Positions 18,901-27,810 of a DNA stretch of 64,000 nucleotides are shown here, piece by piece. Origin of the DNA: Leptospiraceae bacterium (GTDB lineage Bacteria > Spirochaetota > Leptospiria > Leptospirales > Leptospiraceae); assembly GCA_024233865.1 (NCBI GenBank), contig JACKPA010000005.1:238717-302716 (forward strand). The letters are read 5' to 3'. Below the pieces are notes generated by a model. That model was given only the letters and a program-made list of their open reading frames with translations, searched no databases and was not told where the DNA came from. The translations under genes and the position numbers were made by a program. Numbering within the stretch: the stretch's first letter is position 1; each line of letters opens with the position of its first letter.

Positions 18901-21900
18901 ACCGTAGTGTAGAAACCAGAGCAATGCTTATTTATTATGGTAATATATTTCATTGGATGCATCCTATTCAGGAAAATATTCATAATCTATTTAAAACCTA
19001 TTATTCCGGTCGGGAAACCGGTAATATTGAATATGCTGTGTATGCCATTCATCATGCGGTTTGGGACATGATTTATACAGGTGAACCCTTGAGTGAAATA
19101 TATAAAACTATATTGGATTATTATGATGAATTGATAAAGTTAAATCACGAAAGACCGATCATTTGGCTTTCTGCAATCATTTGGAGGCTCAACCATCTTA
19201 TCGGAACAACCGAAGCGGAAGATTATAAGCAAATTCCTGTAGACATAGAAAGAGAACTTATAAAAGCTGAAAAAGAAAATGACTACCATACTGTGTTCTG
19301 GATTTGCTTTGAACAAGCTGTATTTTCACTATTATTTAATAAAGAAAAAGAAGCTCATGAATTTATAAACAGAGTTAAACCTTTTATTCCTGGTCACCCT
19401 GGACAAATTCAAATTCCTGTTTTTTATTTTTATGAATCTTTATGTTGTATTTTAAATTATCCTCAAGCTGATAAGGAAACACAAAAAGAGTATCTGGATA
19501 TAGTAACCCACAACCAGACTAAATTGAAGAAAGTGATTGCTTTGTGCCCTGATAACTTTCAACACAAATACCAATTAATAGAAGCAGAAATTGCGAATAT
19601 TTTAGGTAAATATGGAGAGGCTAGAGAGTTATATGACGAGGCAATTGAATCAGCGAAAAAATTCAATTATCTAAATATTGAAGCTTTGTCTAACGAACAA
19701 GCTGGCATTTTTTATCAAAAAAGGAACCTTGATAAATTGGCAGCTCTTTATATAAAGGAAGCCTATTTTCTCTATTCAAAATGGGGTGCTTTAACAAAAG
19801 CTGCCCAACTGAAAAAAAAATACCCTCAGTATTTTATTTTTGAACAAAGTAATTCCAAAAATTCCATAACAACTACTTCTACAAATAATTCAATTGTAAG
19901 CAGTACGTACAAGTTGGACGTAAACAGTCTGATGAAATCAGCACAAGCCTTATCGGAAGAGAAGGAACTGCACCTTTTACTTCCCAAAATGATGACAATT
20001 TTAATGGAAAATGTAGGTGCCAAATATGGTTTGTTACTCCAACCGAAAAATGGTTCTTTTAGAGTGCTTTCTAAAGGAAAGGTGAGTAATGAAAAAATTG
20101 AAACGGATACTTCCGAAGTAATACTAGAGTATGACTATCCGCAAACCGTTATTGAATATGTATGCAGAATCAAGAACTATCTTTTATCCCAAAACATCAG
20201 CGAAAACAAAAACTTTCAAAACGATTTTTATATCAAAAATAACCAAATAACTTCTGTTATCTGTTTTCCTGTAATTCGGGATGATGAAATAAAGTTGATT
20301 ATTTATTTGGAGAATAATTTATTTTTAGGTGCATTTACAGAGCATCATATAGAGACTCTTAAGTTGTTTTCGGCTCAGATAATCATATCATTAGAAAACG
20401 CAGAATTTTATAAAGACCTAGAAAATAAAGTAAAACAAAGAACCATTCAACTGGAAAAAATTAACAAAGAGTTAGAAAGTAGTAGAGCACTTCTAAGCAA
20501 AACAGGAAAAATAGCTAAAGTTGGTGGTTGGGAATACGTAATCAAAACAGAGAAATTGTTTTGGTCAGAAGAAACCTACCGTATTCATGAAGTGAACTTA
20601 AATTATCAGCCAAATGTCGAAGAGGCTATAAATTTTTACCATCCGGATGACCGTAATAAAATTTTATCTTTATTTCAGAAAGCACTTGAAACAGGGGAAC
20701 GTTTTGACGAAAAACTAAGGCTTATAACAACTAAAGGCAAACAAATATGGGTACATGCTATTGGTGAGGCAGTATATGATGGGGATGAATTAGTAAGTGT
20801 TTCAGGGACTTTTCAGGATGTAACGGATCAAAAAAGAACGGAATTGATTCTACAAGAAAGTGAAACCATTTATTTGAATTTTTTTGAAAGTACCTTTGAA
20901 GGCATTGTTTTACATGATCAAGGTGTAACAATAGAAATAAATCCTACATTCTTAAAAATATTCGGTTACTCACAGGAGGATAAGGAATCACTCATTGGCA
21001 CATCAGTCTTAAACTTCCTGGCTGAAGAATCGCATGAATCGATTATCCAAGCCATGAAAGACGACGAAGTTCGTCCTTATTTTAATCTTGAGCAGAATGA
21101 ATCACACATAGGTAAAAAGAAGGATGGTACGAAATTCGATGTTATGATCATGGGAAGACCCTTTCAATATAAAGGGAGAAATATCCGCATGGCTTCTGTA
21201 GCAGATGTGACAGAAAGACTAAGAGTCCAGAATGACCTAAAGCTTGCGAAGGAAGAGGCTGAACAGGCAAATAAAGCGAAAAGTCGATTTTTAGCCAATA
21301 TGAGCCATGAGCTGCGTACACCTTTGAATTCTATTTTGGGTTTTTCACAAATCATTAGCCATAGCAAAAACTTGGACTCAAACGATCACGAAAAAATTAA
21401 TATCATTCAAAAGAACGGTGAACACCTTCTAAACCTTATTAATGACATTCTGGATATGTCAAAAATAGAAGCAGGATATACTAGTCTGAATACAAATGAT
21501 TTTGATTTATATCGTTTATTCGATGATATTCATTCTTTATTTAGTGTTAAGGCAGATAGAAAGGGGATAAATCTTGATTTTGAAATAGGTAAAAATGTTC
21601 CACGCTATATTCACTCTGATGAAAGTAAACTACGTCAGGTAATGATTAACCTTATTGGTAATGCAATAAAATTTACAAAAAAGGGATTTGTAAAGGTAAA
21701 GGTTACCTATAATTCAACAAATAATTACCTTTATACAGCTGTCAAAGATAGTGGCTTCGGAATTGCAGCAAATGAACTGGAAAATATTTTTGAAATTTTT
21801 ACCCAAAGTGAATCAGGTATGAAATCTAGTGAAGGAACAGGGCTTGGTCTTCCTATAAGCAAAAAATTTATAGAATTATTAGACGGAAAGATAAAGGTAC

Positions 21901-22628
21901 GGAGCAAAACCGGTAAAGGTTCCATCTTTTTGTTTTCTGTTAAAATAAAAAAAGCAACTGCAATACCGATAAAAGAAATAGACACAAGAGAAATATATGG
22001 TATTGAAAGCGGTCAGAAGGATATTAAAGTTTTGATAGTAGATGATATAGAAGACAACAGAACCCTCTTGGAAAATATCTGCTACGCTATGAATTTTGCT
22101 TCCCAAAGTGCAGAAAATGGAAAAGAAGCAGTAGAGTTTGCAGAAAGCTTCAAACCGGATATTATTTTGATGGATATCGTAATGCCTGAAATGGATGGTT
22201 ATGAAGCAACTAGAGAAATAAGGAATAAAGGAAATAAGGACGTAAAAATAATAGCAATCACTGCCAGTACGTTTTTGGAAGAAGAACAAAAGGTCATACA
22301 AGTTGGTTGTGATGATTTTATAAGAAAACCATTTAAGGAAAATGAAATACTAGAAAAAATCGGTAAACTTTGTGGTATACGATTTTTATATAGGGAAAAA
22401 GATACTACCCCGGAAAACAAACTAAATCAAGATACGATCATTAAAAGGATAAAAAAACTCCCCCCCCATATTGTATCAGACTTAAGAAAATTCGTACAAA
22501 GTAGTATGGTAATGGAAACCGAATCAATGATTCAAGAAATTGCAAAATTGGACTCTCAACTGGCGAAACACTTAAAAGACTTAGCCGAAGAATTCCAGTA
22601 TGAGCAGATTTATGAGCTTATATCTTAG
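15948..22628 (+). CDS. Giant Ser/Thr kinase-ATPase-GAF-PAS-histidine kinase-receiver protein
   Basis: 2226 residues. In order: a Ser/Thr kinase-like domain (about 1-270, HKDINPSN near 127 and DFG near 146), then a STAND/AAA_16-type ATPase with Walker A GYSGIGKS near 329 and Walker B LFLDDLQWAD near 458. A long helical TPR-like region (about 700-1290) and GAF (about 1330-1485) follow. Two PAS domains (about 1520-1760) precede a histidine kinase with MSHELRTP near 1786 and ATPase boxes DSGFGI and GTGLGLP. The receiver has DD near 2032 and MDIVMPEMDG near 2074. It lacks membrane segments, so it probably senses in the cytoplasm. The catalytic-loop Lys of Ser/Thr kinases is Asn here. A LuxR-type regulator gene follows and may be its partner. 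A C8 run at 22460-22467 lies near the 3' end. Confidence 0.93.
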   Translation: MQLFEDYNNLEKIYESNNSLVYRAIRDNDGKKVILKILKESFPSVRQISRYKQEFEITRFLENISGVIKAYDLKEFQNTLLMTLEDFGGVSLNLLKEQFFENYATLLEIFINITKILGNIHQAGVNHKDINPSNIVYNPESKILKLIDFGISTKFSEQTALFKNSDMLEGTLAYISPEQTGRVNRSIDYRSDYYSLGVSMYEMFCGQLPFQTSDSINLIHCHIAVQPTPPININPQLPEELSAIILKLMSKNPEDRYKSTEGLCKDLLIIKDILGNKKLQRKFFPGSQDFSEQLIIPEKLYGREREIEALKNTLAKVNVPPVELLLVSGYSGIGKSSLIREIYNFLPKGLGYFCSGKFDQYQQNIPYNAFSCAFSDFFSQILTEKPEKLQNWKDRLREAIKDNGTAINEVIPELKLLCGPFKEISRMDSTESQNRFKYIFIQFIKAVCNPDMPLILFLDDLQWADSASLKLLELIYKEKELCGLIIIGAYRDNEVSPIHPLIKTISSLRENKTLITEIQLGNLPKESVSKILKDTLSKQTAEILELRELIYEKTEGNPFFLKQFLYSLHQNGQIYLQKDASTASNHWNWNMGEIRSQNITDNVIDLMVSRLKKLEPPEQKLLSYAACFGNEFELQILALTSSLSQNEAFERLAPSLRLGFILSQSNLELEDTKNKNAKLVIKKFRFLHDRVQQAAYLLTEENEKKEIHLKIGRMLLKKYSENDIQYKIFDIVSHLNKSLALLESTDRKLEIVRLNLTAAKKAKDATAYTASAQFINIALQLLHKNSWENLPELSADLHVEGIEIAYLNGNFELFDTLVYETKKYNLDIARLARITQVILLTETARRRLEVGKIETVEFLKKFGVTFPKNASFEDVGNIIGEIHQKLVSEPFDNLLDKPISDNPELHHIMPILFLGASLIHELDPILTVLLILKGITLTIEEGNTVYASIAYLCFAGLIYNGQMEEYQLGYELGNTAMKLFHKFGDRSVETRAMLIYYGNIFHWMHPIQENIHNLFKTYYSGRETGNIEYAVYAIHHAVWDMIYTGEPLSEIYKTILDYYDELIKLNHERPIIWLSAIIWRLNHLIGTTEAEDYKQIPVDIERELIKAEKENDYHTVFWICFEQAVFSLLFNKEKEAHEFINRVKPFIPGHPGQIQIPVFYFYESLCCILNYPQADKETQKEYLDIVTHNQTKLKKVIALCPDNFQHKYQLIEAEIANILGKYGEARELYDEAIESAKKFNYLNIEALSNEQAGIFYQKRNLDKLAALYIKEAYFLYSKWGALTKAAQLKKKYPQYFIFEQSNSKNSITTTSTNNSIVSSTYKLDVNSLMKSAQALSEEKELHLLLPKMMTILMENVGAKYGLLLQPKNGSFRVLSKGKVSNEKIETDTSEVILEYDYPQTVIEYVCRIKNYLLSQNISENKNFQNDFYIKNNQITSVICFPVIRDDEIKLIIYLENNLFLGAFTEHHIETLKLFSAQIIISLENAEFYKDLENKVKQRTIQLEKINKELESSRALLSKTGKIAKVGGWEYVIKTEKLFWSEETYRIHEVNLNYQPNVEEAINFYHPDDRNKILSLFQKALETGERFDEKLRLITTKGKQIWVHAIGEAVYDGDELVSVSGTFQDVTDQKRTELILQESETIYLNFFESTFEGIVLHDQGVTIEINPTFLKIFGYSQEDKESLIGTSVLNFLAEESHESIIQAMKDDEVRPYFNLEQNESHIGKKKDGTKFDVMIMGRPFQYKGRNIRMASVADVTERLRVQNDLKLAKEEAEQANKAKSRFLANMSHELRTPLNSILGFSQIISHSKNLDSNDHEKINIIQKNGEHLLNLINDILDMSKIEAGYTSLNTNDFDLYRLFDDIHSLFSVKADRKGINLDFEIGKNVPRYIHSDESKLRQVMINLIGNAIKFTKKGFVKVKVTYNSTNNYLYTAVKDSGFGIAANELENIFEIFTQSESGMKSSEGTGLGLPISKKFIELLDGKIKVRSKTGKGSIFLFSVKIKKATAIPIKEIDTREIYGIESGQKDIKVLIVDDIEDNRTLLENICYAMNFASQSAENGKEAVEFAESFKPDIILMDIVMPEMDGYEATREIRNKGNKDVKIIAITASTFLEEEQKVIQVGCDDFIRKPFKENEILEKIGKLCGIRFLYREKDTTPENKLNQDTIIKRIKKLPPHIVSDLRKFVQSSMVMETESMIQEIAKLDSQLAKHLKDLAEEFQYEQIYELIS

Positions 22629-22644
22629 GCAGTATAAGTTCTGT

Positions 22645-22678
22645 CTAGTAACGAGTGACTTAGGTCACTCGTTACTAG
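22645..22678. terminator. Perfect 15-base-pair hairpin
   Basis: CTAGTAACGAGTGAC (22645-22659) and its exact reverse complement (22664-22678) flank a TTAG loop, 16 bases after the giant kinase stop. Only a short T run follows (GATTTT). It is either a terminator or attenuator before the regulator gene, or a palindromic repeat. Confidence 0.5.
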
Positions 22679-22717
22679 GTTGATTTTAAATTATGTAATT
22701 GGAATAAAAATAGACAA

Positions 22718-23329
22718 ATGAATCAGTATAGTATTTGTATTTTAGACGATCATCCGGTTGTTCCACTCGGCATCAAGACTGTAATGGACCATACTGGCTT
22801 GTTTAAGGTTGTTGGTACATTTCAAAATAGCAAATCTTTTTTTACTTTTCTGCAAAACGATAATGTTGACATAATAATTATCGACATTGACATACATAAT
22901 GAGAATGGTTTAGAAATATTAAAAGAACTAAAAAAAACAAACCCAGAAATCAAAGCAATTGTATACAGCATGCATGAAAGCGAAGGATTTTTTAGAGAGG
23001 CAGTTCTCGCGGGGGCAAATGCTTACATTTCCAAAGCAGATGATATGAAATTTTTTCCGGAAATTCTTAGAAGGGTTTTGAAAGGAGAGTTTTACTTCTC
23101 TAAGGTTTTTTCTCCCTTCCATAATAAAGATGCTCCCATTCAGCAACTAGATTTAAAACACCAAATTATCAAATTTTTAATAGAAGGAGAAAAACAAAAA
23201 GACATTGCAAAAAAATTAAATAAATCAGAAAAAACCATAGAATACCATGTTCGAAAATTAAAAGACGAGCACAATGTAAACTCTTTGTCCACTCTTGTTT
23301 TGAAACTCCAATCAAGCTACTTTGCTTAG
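22718..23329 (+). CDS. NarL/FixJ-type response regulator
   Basis: 203 residues. The N-terminal receiver has the acidic pair DD at 10-11, phosphoacceptor Asp56 in IIIIDIDIH and a Lys in YISKADD near 106. The C-terminal LuxR-type HTH (about 140-200) contains EGEKQKDIAKKLNKSEKTIE. It is a DNA-binding transcription regulator. It lies 89 bases after the giant hybrid kinase, separated by a strong hairpin, and is its most likely cognate output. No strong ribosome site is visible. Confidence 0.93.
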   Translation: MNQYSICILDDHPVVPLGIKTVMDHTGLFKVVGTFQNSKSFFTFLQNDNVDIIIIDIDIHNENGLEILKELKKTNPEIKAIVYSMHESEGFFREAVLAGANAYISKADDMKFFPEILRRVLKGEFYFSKVFSPFHNKDAPIQQLDLKHQIIKFLIEGEKQKDIAKKLNKSEKTIEYHVRKLKDEHNVNSLSTLVLKLQSSYFA

Positions 23330-23359
23330 AAATGAACAAAAATTAACTTCCTAATTTGA

Positions 23360-23503
23360 AAAAAGAGACACCTATACCAGGCTAACCACAAGGAAAAGCG
23401 GAAGTTCTACCTGCTATCTAAAGAAGATATTATGCGATTTTTGGAAAATGAATTTTTGATTGAAGAGTTGGAAAGCATTAAATCGCTTACAACATTGAAA
23501 TAG
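23360..23503 (+). pseudogene. Short coding remnant
   Basis: Forty-seven codons are open between TGA 23357-23359 and TAG 23501-23503. They have protein-like composition (FYLLSKEDIMRFLENE then LIEELESIKSL) and no good start. It resembles the tail of a lost gene, but the family is not recognised. The rest of 23330-23658 holds only the hairpin repeats listed separately. Confidence 0.25.
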
Positions 23504-23552
23504 TGCATTAGGCTATGGTAGGATATCTGGTATTAGGGACACACAATTTACT

Positions 23553-23607
23553 CCTACACGTTGTTTAGCGTGAGTCTTGTGTAGGGGCCACGACGCGTCG
23601 TGCCCCT
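23553..23607. repeat. GC-rich palindromic repeat
   Basis: A 14-base perfect palindrome CACGACGCGTCGTG (23589-23602) is extended by AGGGG/CCCCT with one bulged base. Next to it CCTACAC (23553-23559) pairs with GTGTAGG (23579-23585). The GC content stands out strongly against the AT-rich surroundings. This is the look of a dispersed hairpin element or MITE-like remnant between the convergent genes. Confidence 0.55.
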
Positions 23608-23658
23608 GGCATAAATTTCAATATAATTAAAGAAATTATTCCTTACATCGAACAGACG

Positions 23659-25500
23659 TTATTTAATAATCTTAAAAACAACCCTACGGTTTTTTGCCCT
23701 ATTTTCGGTTGTTGTATTAGGAACAATCGGTTTTTCCTGTCCTAAGCCAATGGTTTTTAATCTTTCGGGTAAAATATTGTGTTTCTTTTTTAAATAATCA
23801 GCTACGGAATCAGCTCGCATCAGAGATAAAATTTGATTCGCTTCGCCATCACCTCGATTGTCTGTATGACCTTCAATTAAAACATTTACGGTTTTGTTTT
23901 TAGTCATTATTTCACCAAGTCTATCTAGCTCTGCTTCCGATTCTTTTGTTATTTCATAACTAGCCGTTTGAAAAAATAGATTGTTTATGGTTATTTGTTT
24001 TCCAATTTCAATTTTTGGTAAAACGATTTTTACTTCTATCTCCCGATATTTATTTTCTACTTTTCGTAGGTCGGTATTTCCATGGACAGGAATATATCCT
24101 TCTTTCTCCGCGTAATAACCATAATTTTCACCAAATGGTAAAACCAAAGAAAAATTACCATTAGACGGGTCGGAAACAGTTGAACCGATCTTACTGCCAT
24201 TTACTAGGGACTCGTAAGCGATAGATGCAGCCAATGGCTTATCGCTATCATCAACAACCTGCCCCTTAATTACAATAACCGGATTTGGTTTCATATCCAT
24301 GGGGAGATAGGTCATTAGCAACTTTCCTTTTTTGCTAATATATGCCCAACTTCCTGATGCCGGAATGGAAAAGAAGTTTACACCTTTTAAATTTGTAGAA
24401 ATTTCTTGAGGTGGGGACCAATCCAACCAATTTTCCCCTTTTCGATGGGAAACATATATGGAAAGTCCTTTATGACCTTGGCTAGAAAAATACAAAGTTC
24501 TATCATCAGCTGCTAAAAACGGAGCCATTTCTTCAAAGGCAGTATTGATTAAATTTCCCATATTTTTACCTAGGCTAAATACGCCGTTATTGTCCGATTC
24601 TGAAACATATAAGTCTAGTTTGCCAAGCGAATCTTTGTGTTTTGCGGAATAAATAATAACCCTACCGCTACTAGAAAGAGTGCAGCCACCAAACACCTGT
24701 AAAGACGGATTTTCTTCACTTCGGTATAAATTATAAAAATCTGGAAATTGTATGGATTTCGGTTTGGACCAATCAGTATTTTCTCGAAAGCTACGATAAA
24801 GAGGGACTTTATTTTGTATTTTCTCAATTTCTCTGTTATAGATAGCCATGACCTTTTGCATCTTATCTTCGTAGTCTTTTAAGGAAGTGGCTGATTTTAA
24901 GATTTGTGTCTTCTCACTTTCGATCTGCTTTTTAAGGTGTTTGTATTCATCATCATCCGAAAAACTGCCGAACACAAAAAGCTCATTTCCCCCAGGTAGA
25001 GCTGTTATTATAGCGGAAGGAGCTTCATTATTTAGAGAACCGGACATTTGTTTCCCTTTTTTCCAGAAGCCAAAAGCATCTCTTTCGGAATACCAGATTT
25101 TTTGGGTGCTTTTGTTCCCTTTATAGACCAAAACTGTCCAAAATAGCATAACACTATCCGGTGTAACTGTAGGGTTAAATGCAATAAAATCCCCATAAAC
25201 ATATTTGGGTATTTTTTTAATTGACCAAGGTTCTAAATTGGTTTCGTCCAAAAAGGGGGCTATTTCATATCTTATGGGTGTACAATTGTCGTCCTCTGCT
25301 TCGCATAACATTCTTACCTTTTGCCCCGATAAATCCATCAATTCATTAGTTAGATCAGAAACCATCAAATTAAATACTTTTCCGTCTTCGTCTGATTGAA
25401 TATACAATCCCGAACCAAATAAGTTACCTGTTATGATTTTCTCTTCTGCAAAGGCACTAATGCTAAAAATAAGCATTATGAAAATAATTAATCTTTTCAT
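23659..25500 (-). CDS. OmpA-family protein with PD40-like repeats
   Basis: 613 residues from the ATG at 25500, which has a strong GGAGGAAA site; an upstream in-frame start at 25536 would precede the signal peptide. The signal peptide is MKRLIIFIMLIFSISAFAEE. The middle carries WD40-like PD40/TolB-type segments (LFWTVL, LYFSSQGHKG), then a carboxypeptidase-regulatory-like insert (about 420-500). The C-terminal OmpA domain (about 505-613) has FFQTASYEI, EGHTDNRGDGEAN and NRRVVFKI. It should anchor to peptidoglycan in the periplasm or outer membrane. The gene is monocistronic and converges with the preceding plus-strand genes. Confidence 0.9.
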   Translation of the reverse strand: MKRLIIFIMLIFSISAFAEEKIITGNLFGSGLYIQSDEDGKVFNLMVSDLTNELMDLSGQKVRMLCEAEDDNCTPIRYEIAPFLDETNLEPWSIKKIPKYVYGDFIAFNPTVTPDSVMLFWTVLVYKGNKSTQKIWYSERDAFGFWKKGKQMSGSLNNEAPSAIITALPGGNELFVFGSFSDDDEYKHLKKQIESEKTQILKSATSLKDYEDKMQKVMAIYNREIEKIQNKVPLYRSFRENTDWSKPKSIQFPDFYNLYRSEENPSLQVFGGCTLSSSGRVIIYSAKHKDSLGKLDLYVSESDNNGVFSLGKNMGNLINTAFEEMAPFLAADDRTLYFSSQGHKGLSIYVSHRKGENWLDWSPPQEISTNLKGVNFFSIPASGSWAYISKKGKLLMTYLPMDMKPNPVIVIKGQVVDDSDKPLAASIAYESLVNGSKIGSTVSDPSNGNFSLVLPFGENYGYYAEKEGYIPVHGNTDLRKVENKYREIEVKIVLPKIEIGKQITINNLFFQTASYEITKESEAELDRLGEIMTKNKTVNVLIEGHTDNRGDGEANQILSLMRADSVADYLKKKHNILPERLKTIGLGQEKPIVPNTTTENRAKNRRVVFKIIK

Positions 25501-25683
25501 TTTCCTCCAACCAATATGTTTTGAAATAAAAAACACAAATAGACTTGTTTTCTTAGGTAACTCTTTTATAGTATATTAAATATAACGCAACTAAAAAAAA
25601 GGGTTGAGAATTGGTTTTTGAGAAGTGATTATTATGATTCGAAATTATATTTAAAATGATAGATAGCAGGAGGTCTAATAGAC

Positions 25684-26445
25684 ATGAAAAAAAATCTTCT
25701 TTTTTTGATCTTAGCTTTTACATTCACCATCCAAACCAAAAGGCTTTCTACCCAGGAGCATACTAACGAGAACCAAACAGAAAAGAAAAATCCTCAGGAC
25801 GTTTCAAACATAGAGATCAAATCGGAAATTTTGGGATTAGAACCTTACGGATTTTTGTATGACAATTCTCCCCGGCAAATAGAAAAAACGGAAAACCTCA
25901 AAATAATTATCATAAAAACGGAAACTCCCACACAACAACAGCAACCCATTATAAACCACTACCATTACAATTATTACTATAATGAAAAGAAAAAAGAAGA
26001 GAACACTGCTCCCAAACAACCTCCTGCTGAAAATAAAGTAAAAAATGTGCCTTTGCAACAAGATGAAAACGATTTAAATAGACAACTCACAGAAAGCGCC
26101 ACCCAAAAGGCAGTACCACCTAAAAAAGAATTTCCCAAAAGGAAAAGAACAAGCGGTTTAGATATTATCCATGGATATAAATCAGGTAGAAAACAACATA
26201 AAACGATGCAGATGGAAAGAAAAACGAATTTGTACAAGTTAAAACAAAATCAAATACAAAGCATACTTTCCGGAAATAATGGAGGTATGATGCCACAACC
26301 AAGCAGAAACCCAAATATTCCCTTTAACAATCCCTACAAACAAGAAAAGCCTGGAAAACTTGATCATCCTCATACTGATTTTTTTAAAAATAATAATCCT
26401 TATCCTTATGAAGTGAAAGATAAAAAAAAGAAATACTACCAATGA
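25684..26445 (+). CDS. Hypothetical secreted low-complexity protein
   Basis: 253 residues with an N-terminal hydrophobic signal-like segment (MKKNLLFLILAFTFTIQ). The rest is rich in Lys, Gln, Asn, Pro and Tyr, including a HYHYNYYYNEKKK tract near residues 91-103. A perfect AGGAGG at 25668-25673 supports the start. The composition suggests an exported, largely disordered protein. No family recognised. It is divergent from the OmpA-family gene and followed by a T-run hairpin. Confidence 0.65.
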   Translation: MKKNLLFLILAFTFTIQTKRLSTQEHTNENQTEKKNPQDVSNIEIKSEILGLEPYGFLYDNSPRQIEKTENLKIIIIKTETPTQQQQPIINHYHYNYYYNEKKKEENTAPKQPPAENKVKNVPLQQDENDLNRQLTESATQKAVPPKKEFPKRKRTSGLDIIHGYKSGRKQHKTMQMERKTNLYKLKQNQIQSILSGNNGGMMPQPSRNPNIPFNNPYKQEKPGKLDHPHTDFFKNNNPYPYEVKDKKKKYYQ

Positions 26446-26519
26446 TAAATATTTAATAAGTTTCTCCTCTTTTTCAGGTGGGAAAATGGACATTAAGCGA
26501 AAGCTTGATAAAAAGGAAA

Positions 26520-26542
26520 GGATTTAAAAATCCGTTTTTTTT
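26520..26542 (+). terminator. Candidate intrinsic terminator
   Basis: GGATT-TAAA-AATCC (26520-26533) is followed by G and eight T. The stem is short, but the T run supports termination before sucC. Confidence 0.5.
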
Positions 26543-26630
26543 AAATGACAATAAACTTACAGCTAAAAACTTATCTATATAGGCACGCAATTATACATTT
26601 ATATAAAATAAAAACTAAATAGGGAATCGA

Positions 26631-27797
26631 ATGAAGATACACGAATACCAAGCAAAGGAAATATTAAGGCGACATAATGTAAATGTCCCTTATGGAGTTG
26701 TGATTGGAGACAAAAGTGAGGCAGAAAAGGCTTATCAAGACGTTTCTCAAAAATCAAGTATTGTAGTTGTAAAAGCACAAATCCACGCGGGTGGACGCGG
26801 AAAAGGCGGTGGTGTAAAGGTTACAAAAACAAAAGATGATGCAATGCAAGCAGTTGATAAAATTCTTGGAATGCAACTCAAAACACCCCAAACTGGTACA
26901 GAAGGAAAAAAGGTCTTAAAGGTTTATCTGGAGCAAGGGATTGAAATTGCAAAAGAGTTTTATATCAGCGTTTTGCTAGATAGATCAATTCGACAAACCA
27001 TCATAATGGCATCAACGGAAGGTGGGATGGAAATTGAAGAAGTTGCAGAAAAGCATCCGGAAAAGATTATTAAGATCGCCATTGATCCGGGAATAGGGCT
27101 TCAACCGAACCAAGCAAGAGAGTTAGCATATAGACTTGAATTGCCGGCAGAAGCAGTCAAATCAGCAGTACCTTTTTTTATGTCTTTGTACAAGGCTTAT
27201 ATGGATGAGGACTGTTCTTTATTGGAAATTAACCCTCTGATTTTAACCAAACAAAACCAAATTGTTGCCGGAGACTGCAAAATCAATTTGGATGACAATG
27301 CTCTTTTCCGTCACCAGGATACAGCTGCCTATAGGGACAAAACCGAAGAAGATCCATTGGAGCTAAAGGCAAGTGAGTTTAACTTGAATTATGTGAAATT
27401 AGATGGAAATATCGGTTGTATGGTAAATGGTGCCGGTCTTGCGATGGCTACCATGGATATTACCAAACTAGCCGGAGCAGAGCCTGCAAACTTTTTGGAT
27501 GTTGGCGGTGGTGCAAACGTAGAAACAGTCACCAATGGATTTAAAATTATTTTAGGTGATCCTCATGTTAAAGCAATTTTTGTAAATATTTTTGGTGGAA
27601 TTGTCAGGTGCGATCGAGTTGCCCAGGGGATTGTGGAAGCAGCAAAAGCCGTAAACATAAAAGTTCCTCTAATGGTTCGATTAAAAGGAACAAACGCAGA
27701 AGAAGGGAAAAAGATTTTGAATGATAGTGGTCTTACCTTGATTGTAGCGGACGAATTATCAGATGCTGCAGAAAAAACACCAGCATTAATAAAATAG
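26631..27797 (+). CDS. sucC: Succinate-CoA ligase, beta subunit
   Basis: TCA-cycle enzyme subunit with an ATP-grasp N-terminal half and a CoA-ligase C-terminal half. Characteristic stretches are MKIHEYQAKEILRRHNV at the start, AQIHAGGRGKGGGVK near residue 51, LEINPL near 200 and NIFGGIVRCD near 325. The length of 388 matches the family. AGGGA precedes the ATG. sucD starts 13 bases downstream, and both subunits form the active enzyme. Confidence 0.98.
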   Translation: MKIHEYQAKEILRRHNVNVPYGVVIGDKSEAEKAYQDVSQKSSIVVVKAQIHAGGRGKGGGVKVTKTKDDAMQAVDKILGMQLKTPQTGTEGKKVLKVYLEQGIEIAKEFYISVLLDRSIRQTIIMASTEGGMEIEEVAEKHPEKIIKIAIDPGIGLQPNQARELAYRLELPAEAVKSAVPFFMSLYKAYMDEDCSLLEINPLILTKQNQIVAGDCKINLDDNALFRHQDTAAYRDKTEEDPLELKASEFNLNYVKLDGNIGCMVNGAGLAMATMDITKLAGAEPANFLDVGGGANVETVTNGFKIILGDPHVKAIFVNIFGGIVRCDRVAQGIVEAAKAVNIKVPLMVRLKGTNAEEGKKILNDSGLTLIVADELSDAAEKTPALIK

Positions 27798-27810
27798 ATG
27801 GATAGAAAAA

